Of a stretch of DNA of 64,000 nt, positions 1 through 10,011 are shown piece by piece (position 1 is the first letter of the stretch; each line of letters begins with the position of its first letter). Source of the DNA: Fodinibius salicampi (lineage in GTDB: Bacteria; Bacteroidota; Rhodothermia; Balneolales; Balneolaceae); the NCBI RefSeq assembly GCF_039545095.1, contig NZ_BAABRS010000002.1:558001-622000 (forward strand), written 5' to 3'. The translations under genes and the position numbers were made by a program. The notes beneath the pieces were generated by a model, which was not told the origin of the DNA, ran no database searches, and saw only the letters and a list, made by a program, of their open reading frames with translations.

Positions 1-558
1 ATTATTGATGCTCTTCAACAGAATCGGGAGGGAGAGGTAAACGAGCTGTTGAAAGAACTTACTTACCGTTTGCGGGACTACATGCGTGTGGTTCTGGATG
101 CCAGTCAGGATGATAGGGAAGAATGTGTCCAGCGAGCGCTTACCATTGCATATGAGCAGATTATACAGGGAAACATCAAGGATGAGAAAAGGATATTTGC
201 TTACCTGTTAAAAATATGCCGCAACGAGTATTTCACGCTTAAAAAAGAAAACCGGCGATTGGAGTCTTTAGATAATCATGATTATGAAGAACAAGATAAT
301 TATGAAGGACACTTTGTGGACCCCGGGGACCAGGTCCAAAACCTGATGGATGAAGACCGGCAGAAAATTTTAGAGGCCTGCCTGGATAACCTAAAAGAAG
401 AATATAGGGAGTTTATCGAATATCTGATGGAGCGGCCAAATATTTCTACTGAAGATGCAAGCAGGCATTTTGGGATTTCACAAGCCAGTATGAGAACCCG
501 GAAATCGCGAATTTTAGAGCGTCTTCATTACTGTTTCCAGCGGAAATGGAATAAATAG
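1..558 (+). CDS. ECF RNA polymerase sigma factor, 5' end outside window
   Basis: This is a sigma-70 family factor of ECF size and layout. The reading frame is open to base 1 and upstream codons read IIDALQQNREGEVNELL, typical of an ECF region-2 start, so the TTG at 49 is not the real start and the gene continues to the left. An acidic linker (about residues 80-105 of the visible part) separates region 2 from a C-terminal helix-turn-helix in which STEDASRHFGISQASMRTRK is the likely -35 recognition part (region 4). No anti-sigma gene follows; the next gene lies 372 bp away and is unrelated. Target genes cannot be told from the window. Confidence 0.75.
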   Translation: MIDALQQNREGEVNELLKELTYRLRDYMRVVLDASQDDREECVQRALTIAYEQIIQGNIKDEKRIFAYLLKICRNEYFTLKKENRRLESLDNHDYEEQDNYEGHFVDPGDQVQNLMDEDRQKILEACLDNLKEEYREFIEYLMERPNISTEDASRHFGISQASMRTRKSRILERLHYCFQRKWNK

Positions 559-930
559 GTCATTGCTTTGATTATTTTCGATGTTCAGGAATGCCTTTCT
601 AAGAACTATCTATTCCTATTATACTCGTCTTTGTGATTAGAAAAAATTGCTTAAAAATTTCCCCAGCCATTTTGCTTCTTGTTCCCATTTTATAGGGCTA
701 CCAGCAGCAATCTTTGATGATCATCCCACGGGTTCGAAAAAAGTTCATAGAGGTTGAGAGAGTATTTGCATTTCACGCCTATATTTATATAGTTACGAAT
801 TAAAATTTTTGAGAATGTTTTCGCTATAGGGATTATAACGGACCATTTATATTAATACTGTCAGATGGATAAATAGATTGTTAAGACAAGCGTATCTTAA
901 CTTCAGTAAGGGATTAAATAATAGGTAGAT
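559..930. other. Gene-free stretch between sigma factor and symporter
   Basis: These 372 bases hold no convincing reading frame. They are AT-rich and presumably contain the promoter of the DUF4212/symporter operon. The only clear structure is a 7-bp inverted repeat (GTTAAGA at 880-886, TCTTAAC at 895-901) about 30 bp before the ATG at 931, which could be an operator or a short leader hairpin. Confidence 0.4.
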
Positions 931-1191
931 ATGGGAAATAAAGAACAAATGGAAGCATATTGGCGGGCCAATCTTCGCTATGTGGGAATACTTTTGGGAA
1001 TTTGGTTTCTGGTTTCTTTTGTATTTGGCATTCTATTGGCAGAACCTCTGAATACCATCCGGATAGGTGGATTTAAACTGGGGTTTTGGTTTGCTCACCA
1101 GGGATCTATCTATGTGTTTGTGATCCTGATTTTTGTGTATGTATGGCTGATGAACCGCCTTGACAGAAAATATGGCGTACGAGAAGACTGA
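931..1191 (+). CDS. DUF4212 small membrane subunit of sodium/solute symporter
   Basis: An 86-residue protein with two predicted membrane spans (about residues 17-37 and 57-75) and a charged C-terminus (NRLDRKYGVRED). Length, topology and position immediately before an acetate-type symporter fit the DUF4212 family, whose members are coded upstream of SSS transporters much as YjcH is upstream of ActP in enterobacteria. It is likely an accessory or assembly subunit of the permease that starts 27 bp downstream. The exact biochemical role of DUF4212 is not known to me. Confidence 0.85.
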   Translation: MGNKEQMEAYWRANLRYVGILLGIWFLVSFVFGILLAEPLNTIRIGGFKLGFWFAHQGSIYVFVILIFVYVWLMNRLDRKYGVRED

Positions 1192-1218
1192 CTTTTAACC
1201 CCGATTTACAGCTTGCTT

Positions 1219-2904
1219 ATGGATATTCAAACGTGGACATATTTACTGGTAGGGCTCACTTTTATCTTATATATAGGTATTGCTATATGGGCGCGGGTAG
1301 GGTCTACAAAAGATTTCTATATAGCCGGCAGTAAAGTCCACCCCCTGGCCAACGGAATGGCTACAGCTGCGGACTGGATGTCAGCAGCATCTTTTATCTC
1401 GATGGCGGGTCTTATTGCCTTTATGGGATATGATGGAGGGGTTTACCTTATGGGTTGGACCGGCGGATATGTACTTTTGGCTCTGTTGTTAGCTCCTTAC
1501 CTTAGAAAATTCGGGAAATTTACTGTTCCTGATTTTATTGGGGACCGTTATTACTCAAATGTAGCACGAACGGTAGCCGTTATTTGTGCAGTCATTGTTT
1601 CGTTTACCTACGTAGCGGGACAGATGAGAGGGGTGGGCGTTGTTTTTGCCCGTTTTCTTGAAGTATCAATCAATACTGGTGTGTATATTGGAATGATCGT
1701 GGTTTTCTTTTATGCCGTATTGGGTGGAATGAAAGGGATTACCTACACGCAGGTTGCCCAGTATTGTATCCTTATTTTTGCCTATATGGTCCCTGCCTTT
1801 TTTATTTCTTTTCAGCTAACGGGCAATGTAATACCCCAAATTGGATTTGGAGGAACTCTTGCCGACGGTTCGGGGACTTATCTGTTGGAGAAGCTGAACC
1901 AACTGCATGTGGAGCTGGGTTTCGCAGAATATACATCAGGAACAAAGTCTACTATTGATGTCTTTGCTATTACTTTGGCACTGATGGTGGGAACAGCAGG
2001 ACTGCCCCATGTCATTGTTCGATTTTTTACGGTTCCCAAAGTTCGGGATGCCCGGATGTCGGTAGGGTATGCTCTTCTATTTATTGCTATTCTTTATACA
2101 ACGGCCCCGGCTATTTCCGCTTTTGCCAAGACCAATCTTATAGAAACCGTTTCCGAGGAAGAGTATTCGGAAGTACCGGCTTGGTTTAATAATTGGGAAA
2201 AAACCGGTCTGTTAAGCTTTGATGACAAAAATGAAGACGGAAAGATTCAGTATGTGGCTAATGAGAAAAGAAATGAACTTACTATTGACCGGGATATTAT
2301 GGTGCTGGCAAATCCGGAGATAGCAAATTTGCCTAACTGGGTTATTGCATTAGTTGCGGCTGGAGGACTGGCCGCGGCCCTTTCTACAGCTGCGGGTCTT
2401 TTGTTGGTTATTTCTACCAGTATATCGCATGATTTGATTAAGAAACAGATTATGCCTGAAATTACGGAAAAAGGAGAGCTTATCTGGGCCCGCGTAGCCG
2501 CCGGATTTGCAGTCGGAGTCGCGGGCTATTTTGGGATTAATCCCCCGGGCTTTGTAGCAGCAACCGTTGCCTTGGCTTTTGGATTGGCCGCTGCTTCTTT
2601 CTTCCCGGCTATCCTGTTAGGAATTTTTGACAAGCGAATGAATCGGCAGGGGGCGATCAGCGGAATGATAGTAGGAATGCTTTTAATGCTATTTTATATG
2701 ATTAAATACAAGCTGGGTGGTTTCGGCGGTGGTGTCGAAGAGGATTGGTGGTTCGGTATTTCTCCGGAAGGATTTGGCTCGGTGGCTATGATGGTCAATT
2801 TAACGGTAGCGATAACCGTATCCCGAATGACTGAGGCGCCTCCCCAAAAAATAAGGGAGTTGGTAGATAAAATCCGATATCCCCAGGAGGCCGTGGAGGA
2901 ATAG
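1219..2904 (+). CDS. Sodium:solute symporter, acetate/short-chain acid type
   Basis: A member of the SSS family, about 561 residues with 13 or so membrane segments. The N-terminal signature YIAGSKVHPLANGMATAADW and the later AALSTAAGLLLVISTSISHD match the ActP-like branch that takes up acetate or other small carboxylates with sodium. A hydrophilic insert (about residues 310-370) between membrane spans is typical of the DUF4212-linked subgroup. The ATG at 1219 is preferred to the TTG at 1213. It is followed, 173 bp downstream, by acetyl-CoA synthetase, which supports acetate as substrate; propionate or lactate remain possible. Confidence 0.85.
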   Translation: MDIQTWTYLLVGLTFILYIGIAIWARVGSTKDFYIAGSKVHPLANGMATAADWMSAASFISMAGLIAFMGYDGGVYLMGWTGGYVLLALLLAPYLRKFGKFTVPDFIGDRYYSNVARTVAVICAVIVSFTYVAGQMRGVGVVFARFLEVSINTGVYIGMIVVFFYAVLGGMKGITYTQVAQYCILIFAYMVPAFFISFQLTGNVIPQIGFGGTLADGSGTYLLEKLNQLHVELGFAEYTSGTKSTIDVFAITLALMVGTAGLPHVIVRFFTVPKVRDARMSVGYALLFIAILYTTAPAISAFAKTNLIETVSEEEYSEVPAWFNNWEKTGLLSFDDKNEDGKIQYVANEKRNELTIDRDIMVLANPEIANLPNWVIALVAAGGLAAALSTAAGLLLVISTSISHDLIKKQIMPEITEKGELIWARVAAGFAVGVAGYFGINPPGFVAATVALAFGLAAASFFPAILLGIFDKRMNRQGAISGMIVGMLLMLFYMIKYKLGGFGGGVEEDWWFGISPEGFGSVAMMVNLTVAITVSRMTEAPPQKIRELVDKIRYPQEAVEE

Positions 2905-3077
2905 GGAAATTGTTTTAGTACGAGAATATATATAAGTATGTATATTTATCCCGAAAAAAATGTTAGGGCAAAAAGAAACGTAAAAAATTATGTAAAACTT
3001 GATTATCTCTCTGAATTATGTAACATACGGCTTAAAGGGAAAATGAATAACTAATTACAATTGAATTGGCAAATATT

Positions 3078-4979
3078 ATGAAGGAGCATACGATTAGTTC
3101 TTTTGAGGATTATAAAAAAGTTTATCAAAAAAGTATTGAGGAGCCAGAAGATTTTTGGGCTGATTATGCAAAGACTTTTGACTGGCATGAGCCCTGGGAT
3201 AAAGTGCAGAGTGGCAGTTTTGAAGAAGGAAATGTTAAGTGGTTTGAAGGCGGTAAACTGAATATTGTTGAGAATTGCCTGGACCGTCATCTCGAAGAAC
3301 GGGGAGATAAGACAGCCTTTATATTTGAGCCCAATCAGCCGGATGCTCTTAAGCGTACTATTTCTTATGAAACACTTCACGAAGAAGTATGCAAATTTGC
3401 GAATGTTTTAGAATCAAAAGGAATAAAGAAAGGCGATCGGGTTGCTATTTATATGGCTATGACACCGGAAATAGCCATTGCTGCTTTGGCCTGCGCTCGT
3501 ATTGGGGCAGTTCACTCTATTGTATTTGCCGGTTTCTCTGCACAGTCGCTGGCTGATCGTATCCAGGATTGCGATGCCAAGATGTTGATTACTAACGATG
3601 GACTTCGGCGCGGAAATAAATTGGTTCCCCTCAAAGAAATTTCTGACGAGGCGTTGGAAAATTGTCCGACTATTGAAAGTGTAATTGTATGCCAGCATGC
3701 CGATAATGAGATTGAATGGGAAGAAGGAAGAGATGAATGGTGGCATTTGTTGATGCGCAATGTTTCTAAGGAGCATGAAGCGGTTGCCATGGATGCCGAA
3801 GATCCACTGTTTATTCTATATACTTCCGGTTCCACGGGCAAGCCCAAGGGGCAGGTTCATACTTGTGGAGGATATATGGTGTATACCAGTTATACTCTTC
3901 GCAATGTATTTCAGATTGAAGAAGATGATGTATACTGGTGTACCGCCGATGCCGGATGGATTACGGGGCATTCGTATATCATTTACGGTCCTTTGTTGAA
4001 TGGAGTGTCCGGGATTATTTTTGAAAGTACGCCTACTTATCCAGATCCAGGCCGGCTTTGGGAAGTTGTTGAAAAATATGATGTTACCCATTTTTACACC
4101 GCTCCAACAGCCATCCGGGCACTGATGAAGGAGGATATTGATTATGTGCACCGCTATGATCTGAGCTCGCTGAAGGTACTGGGTACGGTTGGTGAGCCTA
4201 TCAATGAAGAGGCATGGCACTGGTACGATGAAGAAATAGGCAATGGAGAATGTCCCATTGTGGATACATGGTGGCAGACAGAAACGGCAGGTATTATGAT
4301 TTCTCCATTAGCTGGTGTAACTCCAACCAAACCCGGATTTGCAACATTGCCGCTACCCGGTATAGAGCCCGCCCTGTTAGATGACGAAGGGAACGAGATT
4401 ACCGAAACTAAAGGGCAGGGCAATTTGGTGATTTCTAATCCGTGGCCTGGGGTAACGAGAGGTATCTGGGGGAATCATGAACGCTATATGGATACTTATT
4501 TTAATAAATTCCCGGGATACTATCTCACAGGTGATGGTTGCCGACGTGATGAGGATGGATATTATCGCATTACTGGTAGGGTAGACGATGTGTTGAATGT
4601 ATCCGGGCATCGCTTGGGAACTGCTGAAATTGAAGATGCTATTGACGATCACAAAAAAGTAGTGGAATCGGCTGTAGTTGGTTATCCACACGATGTGAAA
4701 GGAGAAGGTGTTTTTGCATTTACGATCTGTAACCAGGATATCGACGATCCGGAAACATTCAAAGAGGAAATCAACGATTTAATCACGGAGACTATTAGTC
4801 CGATAGCGAAAGCAGGAAAAGTCCAGATTGTATCCGGACTTCCCAAAACGCGGTCGGGCAAGATTATGCGCCGGGTTTTGCGTAAGGTTGCAGCTGGTGA
4901 GGCTGATGATTTGGGAGATATTTCCACCCTTTTAAATCCTGAAGTGGTTGAGGAGATCAGAGCAGGAGAAGCATTCTGA
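3078..4979 (+). CDS. acsA: Acetyl-CoA synthetase (AMP-forming)
   Basis: Converts acetate, ATP and CoA to acetyl-CoA, AMP and PPi in the cytoplasm. The protein (633 residues from the ATG at 3078; a TTG four codons earlier is also open) has the usual family length. Visible are the phosphate loop YTSGSTGKPKG, the acetate-pocket and adenine region VDTWWQTETAGIM, the hinge region ITGRVDDVLNVSGHRLGTAE and the C-terminal PKTRSGKIMRRVLRK, whose SGK lysine is catalytic and the site of regulatory acetylation in studied enzymes. Placement after the DUF4212/SSS pair suggests an acetate scavenging unit. A good intrinsic terminator follows. Confidence 0.95.
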   Translation: MKEHTISSFEDYKKVYQKSIEEPEDFWADYAKTFDWHEPWDKVQSGSFEEGNVKWFEGGKLNIVENCLDRHLEERGDKTAFIFEPNQPDALKRTISYETLHEEVCKFANVLESKGIKKGDRVAIYMAMTPEIAIAALACARIGAVHSIVFAGFSAQSLADRIQDCDAKMLITNDGLRRGNKLVPLKEISDEALENCPTIESVIVCQHADNEIEWEEGRDEWWHLLMRNVSKEHEAVAMDAEDPLFILYTSGSTGKPKGQVHTCGGYMVYTSYTLRNVFQIEEDDVYWCTADAGWITGHSYIIYGPLLNGVSGIIFESTPTYPDPGRLWEVVEKYDVTHFYTAPTAIRALMKEDIDYVHRYDLSSLKVLGTVGEPINEEAWHWYDEEIGNGECPIVDTWWQTETAGIMISPLAGVTPTKPGFATLPLPGIEPALLDDEGNEITETKGQGNLVISNPWPGVTRGIWGNHERYMDTYFNKFPGYYLTGDGCRRDEDGYYRITGRVDDVLNVSGHRLGTAEIEDAIDDHKKVVESAVVGYPHDVKGEGVFAFTICNQDIDDPETFKEEINDLITETISPIAKAGKVQIVSGLPKTRSGKIMRRVLRKVAAGEADDLGDISTLLNPEVVEEIRAGEAF

Positions 4980-5012
4980 ACTGTATAGTTTGATTTTTTA
5001 ACCTTTATGAGA

Positions 5013-5042
5013 GTCGGTACCTAAACAGGTACCGGCTTTTTT
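5013..5042 (+). terminator. Intrinsic terminator of acsA
   Basis: A 10-bp stem (GTCGGTACCT at 5013-5022 with AGGTACCGGC at 5027-5036, one G-T pair) with an AAAC loop is followed by six T. It lies 33 bp after the acsA stop and directly before the convergent gene ending at 5044. Confidence 0.92.
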
Positions 5043-5043
5043 A

Positions 5044-5424
5044 TTATGCTATAACGGAGCCGATAATCAAGAGTATTAGACTTGCCGACAATAAGAAGAG
5101 TCTAAACCGGGTACGTTTTAAAAGGGGATGGAAAAGCAATCCATAGCTATAAGGTTTTGTTTTAAGCCAGCTGTAGTAGTGATGCCTGTGTAATTCTCCG
5201 AGTGCCATAGTTACATGGCCGTGCAAAATAGTTATGGTAAAGGGGAGGGCAAAGAAGAAGGCGCCAGTATAGCTAATATTAGTTGAAATATTTAGAAATT
5301 GAGCGATATAAAAAAAGGGCCAGGCAAAAAGAACTAAAAGGGGAAGGATAAGCAGCCAGTTTATAACACTGATACGCCTGAAATTTTTGGATCTTAATTC
5401 GGGGTGAACCATAGAGAAGACCAA
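5044..5424 (-). CDS. Small integral membrane protein, unknown function
   Basis: A 126-residue protein with about three hydrophobic segments (near residues 20-43, 52-75 and 108-125) and a central basic, histidine-rich stretch (HGHVTMALGELHRHHYYSW). I do not recognise a named family. It begins 11 bp after the stop of alanine dehydrogenase on the same strand, so the two are probably co-transcribed. ATG codons at 5424 and 5412 are both possible starts. Confidence 0.65.
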   Translation of the reverse strand: MVFSMVHPELRSKNFRRISVINWLLILPLLVLFAWPFFYIAQFLNISTNISYTGAFFFALPFTITILHGHVTMALGELHRHHYYSWLKTKPYSYGLLFHPLLKRTRFRLFLLSASLILLIIGSVIA

Positions 5425-5435
5425 ATAATCCTGCT

Positions 5436-6650
5436 TTAAATTTGACTGGCTATAAGCATCTCTATTTCCCGGAAAGGCATGTCAAAAAGTTCAGCCAGCG
5501 ATTTTTTTGTGAGATGTTTTTTATACACATAAGTACCGTTGCGAAGAGCAGTGTTGCTCCATAGGCATTCTTTAATACCCCCCGCATCTCCAATAGCCAA
5601 TAAATAGGGAACAAGTACATTATTGAGTGCGTAGGTAGCTGTCCGGGCAACATTGGATGGAATATTGGGTACACAGTAATGGATAACATCATGGACGGTA
5701 TAGGTAGGCATAGAATGGCTGGTAGCCCTGCTTGTAGCAATGCATCCGCCCTGATCAATAACTGTGTCTACAATTACGCTGCCGGCTTTCATATTGGCCA
5801 CCATAGGTTCACTAACCAGACAGGGAGCCCGTTCCCCTTCCTGCATTGCTGCTCCGATAACCACATCGGCATGCTCAAGAGCAGAAGACAAATATTGGTA
5901 ATTGGCAGTAGCCGTGATAATTCGCCGATCAAGAGCATTTTCAAGATGCCGGAGTCGTGCCAAATCGTTATCCATAACAAAAACCTGGGCACCATATCCT
6001 AGGGCAGTCCGGGCAGCATATTCTGCAGTAATGCCAGCTCCGAGAATGACGACCGTAGCCGGTGGAATACCTGAAATGCCTCCCAGCATGATACCTTGTC
6101 CACCTTCTCCTTTCTCAAGGTAGTGTGCGCCAACTTGAACCGCCATCGAACCAGTAATCTCGTGCATCATCCGTACGATTGGGAATTCTTTATCTTCTCC
6201 TTTAATAAATTCAAAGCCGATAGCGGTAATACATTTATTGATAAGGGTATTAATAAATTTTTCCGTAGCATTGCCCAAATGAAGGGCCGATAGTAATATG
6301 TGATTATTATCAAGCAGTTCAAGTTCTTCTTGGGTGGGCGGAGCTACTTTAGCGATCAAGTTAGCTTTTTTATAAACTTCTTCTATACTATACGCTACTT
6401 CTGCACCTGCATCAGCAAATTCCTGATCAGAGAAGTTGGCTTCTTCTCCCGCCTCCTGTTCCATAAAAACCTCGTGCCCATTTGCTTTTAAAATGGAAAC
6501 ACCACCTGGTGTTAAAGAAATACGCCGTTCATCGTTGGAGACCTCTTTGGGAAGCCCTATTTTAAGAGAGATTTTAGATTCAGACTTCATTAACCGTTTT
6601 TCTAACGTCTGAATGCCAATTTGTTCAGTTTTGAGTGGTTTAATATCCAT
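5436..6650 (-). CDS. ald: Alanine dehydrogenase
   Basis: NAD-dependent interconversion of L-alanine with pyruvate and ammonium. The N-terminal half has the AlaDH/PNT signature KIGLPKEVSNDERRISLTPGG (first residues of the core near residue 35-55 from this start), and the Rossmann part reads VVILGAGITAEYAA. The conserved HDVIHYCVPNIPSNVARTAT follows. The ATG at 6650 was chosen because Bacteroidota homologues carry a short N-terminal leader of this size; an ATG at 6713 would add 21 residues rich in hydrophobics that look untranslated. It is divergent from rsmA and probably forms a two-gene unit with the membrane protein downstream. Confidence 0.92.
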   Translation of the reverse strand: MDIKPLKTEQIGIQTLEKRLMKSESKISLKIGLPKEVSNDERRISLTPGGVSILKANGHEVFMEQEAGEEANFSDQEFADAGAEVAYSIEEVYKKANLIAKVAPPTQEELELLDNNHILLSALHLGNATEKFINTLINKCITAIGFEFIKGEDKEFPIVRMMHEITGSMAVQVGAHYLEKGEGGQGIMLGGISGIPPATVVILGAGITAEYAARTALGYGAQVFVMDNDLARLRHLENALDRRIITATANYQYLSSALEHADVVIGAAMQEGERAPCLVSEPMVANMKAGSVIVDTVIDQGGCIATSRATSHSMPTYTVHDVIHYCVPNIPSNVARTATYALNNVLVPYLLAIGDAGGIKECLWSNTALRNGTYVYKKHLTKKSLAELFDMPFREIEMLIASQI

Positions 6651-6797
6651 AAAATAGGGTTTGGGCAGATATATTAGACCCAATAATTTAATCTTCGTAG
6701 CTACAGTAAGCAAAATATCAATTAAGAATTGAGAATGTGGAATTACGATTTTAAATCCACATCTAAATAAATGTCATAATCCAATTCCTACTTTACA

Positions 6798-7574
6798 ATG
6801 AGTATTAGACCCAAAAAGAGTTTAGGACAGCATTTTCTGAAAGATGAAAATATTATAAATAAAATAGTAGACGCCATTCCGGCCCAAAAAGGTGATCGGG
6901 TTATAGAAGTTGGGGCGGGCACCGGAGCACTTACCCGTGTTTTAAGCGATCGATTTAGTGACCTGCTGGCCGTGGAGCTTGATGAGCGTGCCGTAGAGGT
7001 ATTGCAACAAAGATTTAAGGATGTAGAGATATATCAGCAAAATGTTTTGGATTTGGATTGGGAAGATATTTCTGTGGGTAAAAGCAAAACCCATGTAGTA
7101 GGTAATTTACCTTATTATATTACCAGCCAGATTTTGTTTTCGTTGCTCGAAAATCGTTCGGTACTTGCAGGTGCTATCTTGATGATGCAAAAAGAAGTGG
7201 CAGAGCGATTAATCGCTGATATTCGAACAAAGGATTATGGTATTTTAAGTGTTCAAACCCAACTGATGAGTACCCCGGAGATACTTTTCCCCGTATCCCG
7301 GAACTGCTTTAATCCTCAGCCGAATGTAGACAGTGCAATGGTGAAGCTTACCTTTGATAAGGGTAAGCTGAATTGTAGTGATAAGAATCTTAAAACGGTA
7401 GTACGTACTGCATTTAATCAGCGTCGTAAAAAATTAAGTAATGCCCTAAAGCCGATTATCCCGAAGGATCAGCTGCCTGAGGGATTTGATTTCGATAAAC
7501 GGGCTGAAGCATGGCCACCTTCCATATATGAAAAGTTGACAGACTATTTTGAGCAGAATGGCATTTTGACCTGA
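6798..7574 (+). CDS. rsmA: 16S rRNA (adenine1518-N6/adenine1519-N6)-dimethyltransferase
   Basis: RsmA (KsgA) dimethylates two adjacent adenines in the 3' terminal helix of 16S rRNA during small-subunit assembly. The 258-residue protein begins SIRPKKSLGQHFLKDENI, the family hallmark, has the SAM loop VIEVGAGTGALTRVL and the catalytic motif NLPYYIT (N-L-P-Y), and ends with the small helical domain containing FNQRRKKLSNAL. Length and start are standard. It stands alone between divergent ald and the groESL operon. Confidence 0.97.
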   Translation: MSIRPKKSLGQHFLKDENIINKIVDAIPAQKGDRVIEVGAGTGALTRVLSDRFSDLLAVELDERAVEVLQQRFKDVEIYQQNVLDLDWEDISVGKSKTHVVGNLPYYITSQILFSLLENRSVLAGAILMMQKEVAERLIADIRTKDYGILSVQTQLMSTPEILFPVSRNCFNPQPNVDSAMVKLTFDKGKLNCSDKNLKTVVRTAFNQRRKKLSNALKPIIPKDQLPEGFDFDKRAEAWPPSIYEKLTDYFEQNGILT

Positions 7575-7828
7575 AAAATCGGCTACCCATCCTTTCTATA
7601 AATTTAATTTTTCCTGGGAACCACCCTGAGAGGCTTAAATCTATCATCAGAGGGCAACTTGAAAATTAAATGGCAGTTAATGAGAGTTTGGTATGGTACT
7701 TGCTCCTCTATTAACCTAAAATAAGAAGCATATTTTTAGTACGAGTTTATAAAAAGTATTACCAGCATTTTTATGCTGATGATAAATTTCAACTTCAACT
7801 ATTAACTTAAATTGTAGGAGTCATACTT

Positions 7829-8122
7829 ATGGCTAAATCTAAAATCAAACCGTTAAGTGATCGCGTTTTGGTTCAGCCAGAACCTGCTGAAGAAAAAACC
7901 AGTTCCGGAATTATCATTCCCGATACGGCTAAAGAAAAGCCGCAGGAAGGAACGGTTATTGCTGCAGGTCCCGGTAAAGTAGAAAACGGAACCAAGATTG
8001 ATATGTCGGTAAAAGAAGGTGATAAAGTGCTCTATGGAAAATATTCAGGTACGGAAATTACCCTGGATGGTGAAGAGTATCTGATCATGCGTGAAGCCGA
8101 TATTCTTGGAATCGTTGACTAA
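7829..8122 (+). CDS. groES: Co-chaperonin GroES
   Basis: The 97-residue 10-kDa chaperonin forms the heptameric lid of GroEL. It has the N-terminal [13 protein letters not shown] strand, the mobile loop around [19 protein letters not shown] and the C-terminal [15 protein letters not shown]. An AGGAG-like ribosome site sits about 12 bases before the ATG, one of the few in the window. It is 55 bp before groEL, the usual operon. The 254-bp upstream region has no CIRCE element that I can see, so heat control by HrcA is not supported by the sequence. Confidence 0.97.
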   Translation: MAKSKIKPLSDRVLVQPEPAEEKTSSGIIIPDTAKEKPQEGTVIAAGPGKVENGTKIDMSVKEGDKVLYGKYSGTEITLDGEEYLIMREADILGIVD

Positions 8123-8177
8123 GCATTTCCTATTACACAAAATTAAATTACAAAATCTTAAAAATTAATAGACAACT

Positions 8178-9866
8178 ATGTCAGCAAAACTAGTTCATTA
8201 CGATATGGAAGCACGCGATGCTCTCAAGCAGGGTGTTGACAAGCTTGCAAATGCTGTCAAGGTCACCTTGGGACCGCGTGGACGAAACGTAGTAATCGAA
8301 AAATCATTTGGAGCACCAACAGTTACAAAGGATGGTGTTACTGTAGCAAAAGAGATTGAGCTGTCCAACAAACGACAAAATATGGGTGCTCAGATGGTGA
8401 AGGAAGTTGCTTCCAAAACCAGTGATAATGCTGGTGACGGTACAACAACGGCAACGGTACTTGCACAATCCATCATTCAAACCGGTTTGAAAAATGTTAC
8501 AGCCGGTGCTAATCCAATGGAATTGAAGCGTGGTATCGACATTGCCGTTAAAGCTATTGTTGAAGAGCTTCGTAAAACCAGTCAACCTGTTGGTGACAGC
8601 CTTGAAAGTATCAAGCAAATTGGTACCATTTCTGCCAACGGTGATCAAGAGATTGGCCAGAACATTGCCGATGCTATGGAAAAAGTTGGCCAAGACGGTG
8701 TCATTACGGTTGAAGAAGCCAAAGGTACCGAAACCTATCTCGAAACGGTTGAGGGTATGCAATTCGACCGCGGATATCTCTCACCTTATTTCGTGACCGA
8801 TTCCGAAAATATGGTTGCAGAAATGGAAGAGCCTTATATCCTGATCTTCGACAGTAAGATCAGTAATATGAAAGATCTGCTTCCTATTCTGGAAAAAGTC
8901 ATTCAAACTAGCAAGCCACTGTTGATTATCGCTGAAGATATTGAAGGCGAAGCACTGGCTACTCTGGTTGTTAATAAGCTCCGCGGTTCTCTCAAAATTG
9001 CTGCTGTTAAGGCACCTGGATTTGGTGACCGACGCAAGCAGATGTTGGAAGACATAGCTATCCTGACCGGCGGTACGGTTATATCCGAAGAGCGTGGTTA
9101 TAAGCTTGAAAATGCTACACTCGACTTCTTGGGTACAGCTGACCGTGTAAACATCACCAAAGACGATACGACTGTTGTTGGTGGAAAAGGAGATGACAAC
9201 GACATCAAAGGTCGTGTAAATCAGATTAAAGGTCAGATTGAAAATACTTCTTCTGATTACGATCGTGAAAAACTTCAGGAACGTCTGGCTAAGCTCAGTG
9301 GCGGTGTAGCCGTACTGAATATTGGCGCTGCTTCTGAAGTTGAAATGAAAGAGAAAAAAGCTCGTGTCGAAGATGCTCTGCACGCTACCCGCGCCGCAGT
9401 TGAAGAAGGCATTGTAGCTGGTGGTGGCGTTGCGTTGCTTCGTGCTCGAAAAGCACTGGATAAGTTAGAAGCTGAAGTGCCTGATCAGAAAGTTGGCTTT
9501 AACATAGTTCGTCGTGCGCTTGAAGAGCCACTTCGAATTATTGCCAATAACGCTGGTGCTGAAGGTTCAATTGTTGTACAGAAAGTCCTTGAAGGTGAAG
9601 GCGGCTTTGGATACAACGCACGAACCGAGCAGTATGAAGATCTTATCAAAGCAGGTGTAATCGATCCTACAAAAGTTACACGTACGGCACTTGAAAATGC
9701 CGCTTCTGTTGCTGGTCTTATGCTGACAACCGAAGCCCTCATCTCTGATAAGCCTACTAAAGGTGATGATGACGATGATAATGGCGGTCCTGGCGGCGGC
9801 GGTATGCCCGGCGGAATGGGCGGCGGTATGCCCGGCGGCATGGGCGGAATGGGTGGCATGATGTAA
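8178..9866 (+). CDS. groEL: Chaperonin GroEL
   Basis: ATP-driven protein folding chamber, 562 residues. It has the nucleotide-binding [20 protein letters not shown] and [11 protein letters not shown] segments near the start, the apical domain around residues 190-375, and [18 protein letters not shown] near residue 405-422. The C-terminus is an acidic DDDDD stretch followed by a Gly-Met tail (GGM repeats), somewhat longer than the 13-residue tail of E. coli. The only chaperonin in the window; strongly terminated downstream. Confidence 0.98.
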   Translation: MSAKLVHYDMEARDALKQGVDKLANAVKVTLGPRGRNVVIEKSFGAPTVTKDGVTVAKEIELSNKRQNMGAQMVKEVASKTSDNAGDGTTTATVLAQSIIQTGLKNVTAGANPMELKRGIDIAVKAIVEELRKTSQPVGDSLESIKQIGTISANGDQEIGQNIADAMEKVGQDGVITVEEAKGTETYLETVEGMQFDRGYLSPYFVTDSENMVAEMEEPYILIFDSKISNMKDLLPILEKVIQTSKPLLIIAEDIEGEALATLVVNKLRGSLKIAAVKAPGFGDRRKQMLEDIAILTGGTVISEERGYKLENATLDFLGTADRVNITKDDTTVVGGKGDDNDIKGRVNQIKGQIENTSSDYDREKLQERLAKLSGGVAVLNIGAASEVEMKEKKARVEDALHATRAAVEEGIVAGGGVALLRARKALDKLEAEVPDQKVGFNIVRRALEEPLRIIANNAGAEGSIVVQKVLEGEGGFGYNARTEQYEDLIKAGVIDPTKVTRTALENAASVAGLMLTTEALISDKPTKGDDDDDNGGPGGGGMPGGMGGGMPGGMGGMGGMM

Positions 9867-9920
9867 ATTGCGCCATTCTTTTAACGCCTTGCGGGATTAA
9901 CCGCACTGCAATTATTAAAA

Positions 9921-9955
9921 GCCTCACTCTCTATTTCGGGAGTGAGGCTTTTTTA
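9921..9955 (+). terminator. Intrinsic terminator of groESL
   Basis: A perfect 9-bp stem (GCCTCACTC at 9921-9929, GAGTGAGGC at 9940-9948) is flanked by AAAA upstream and a run of six T downstream, 55 bp after the groEL stop. Confidence 0.93.
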
Positions 9956-10011
9956 TTCTTATGACCTATTTGGATAGTCATTTTCGTATTAAATACTGAT
10001 TGATATTTAAA

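Noticed and set aside
49-51. TTG start for the first sigma factor
   Set aside because: The frame is open upstream to base 1 with sigma-like residues; the true start is outside the window.
2913-7745. The 12-mer TTTTAGTACGAG upstream of acsA (2913-2924) and groES (7734-7745)
   Set aside because: A single repeated 12-mer is expected by chance in 64 kb of AT-leaning DNA and the surroundings do not align well enough; could be a promoter motif but unsupported.
7575-7828. CIRCE element before groES
   Set aside because: No TTAGCACTC-N9-GAGTGCTAA pattern; only a small CAGCAT/ATGCTG hairpin at about 7764-7779.
9485-9859. Long open frame on the minus strand opposite groEL (Pro/Ser rich)
   Set aside because: It is the complement of the Gly-Met-rich end of groEL; residue make-up is a codon shadow and no start context or homology is apparent.
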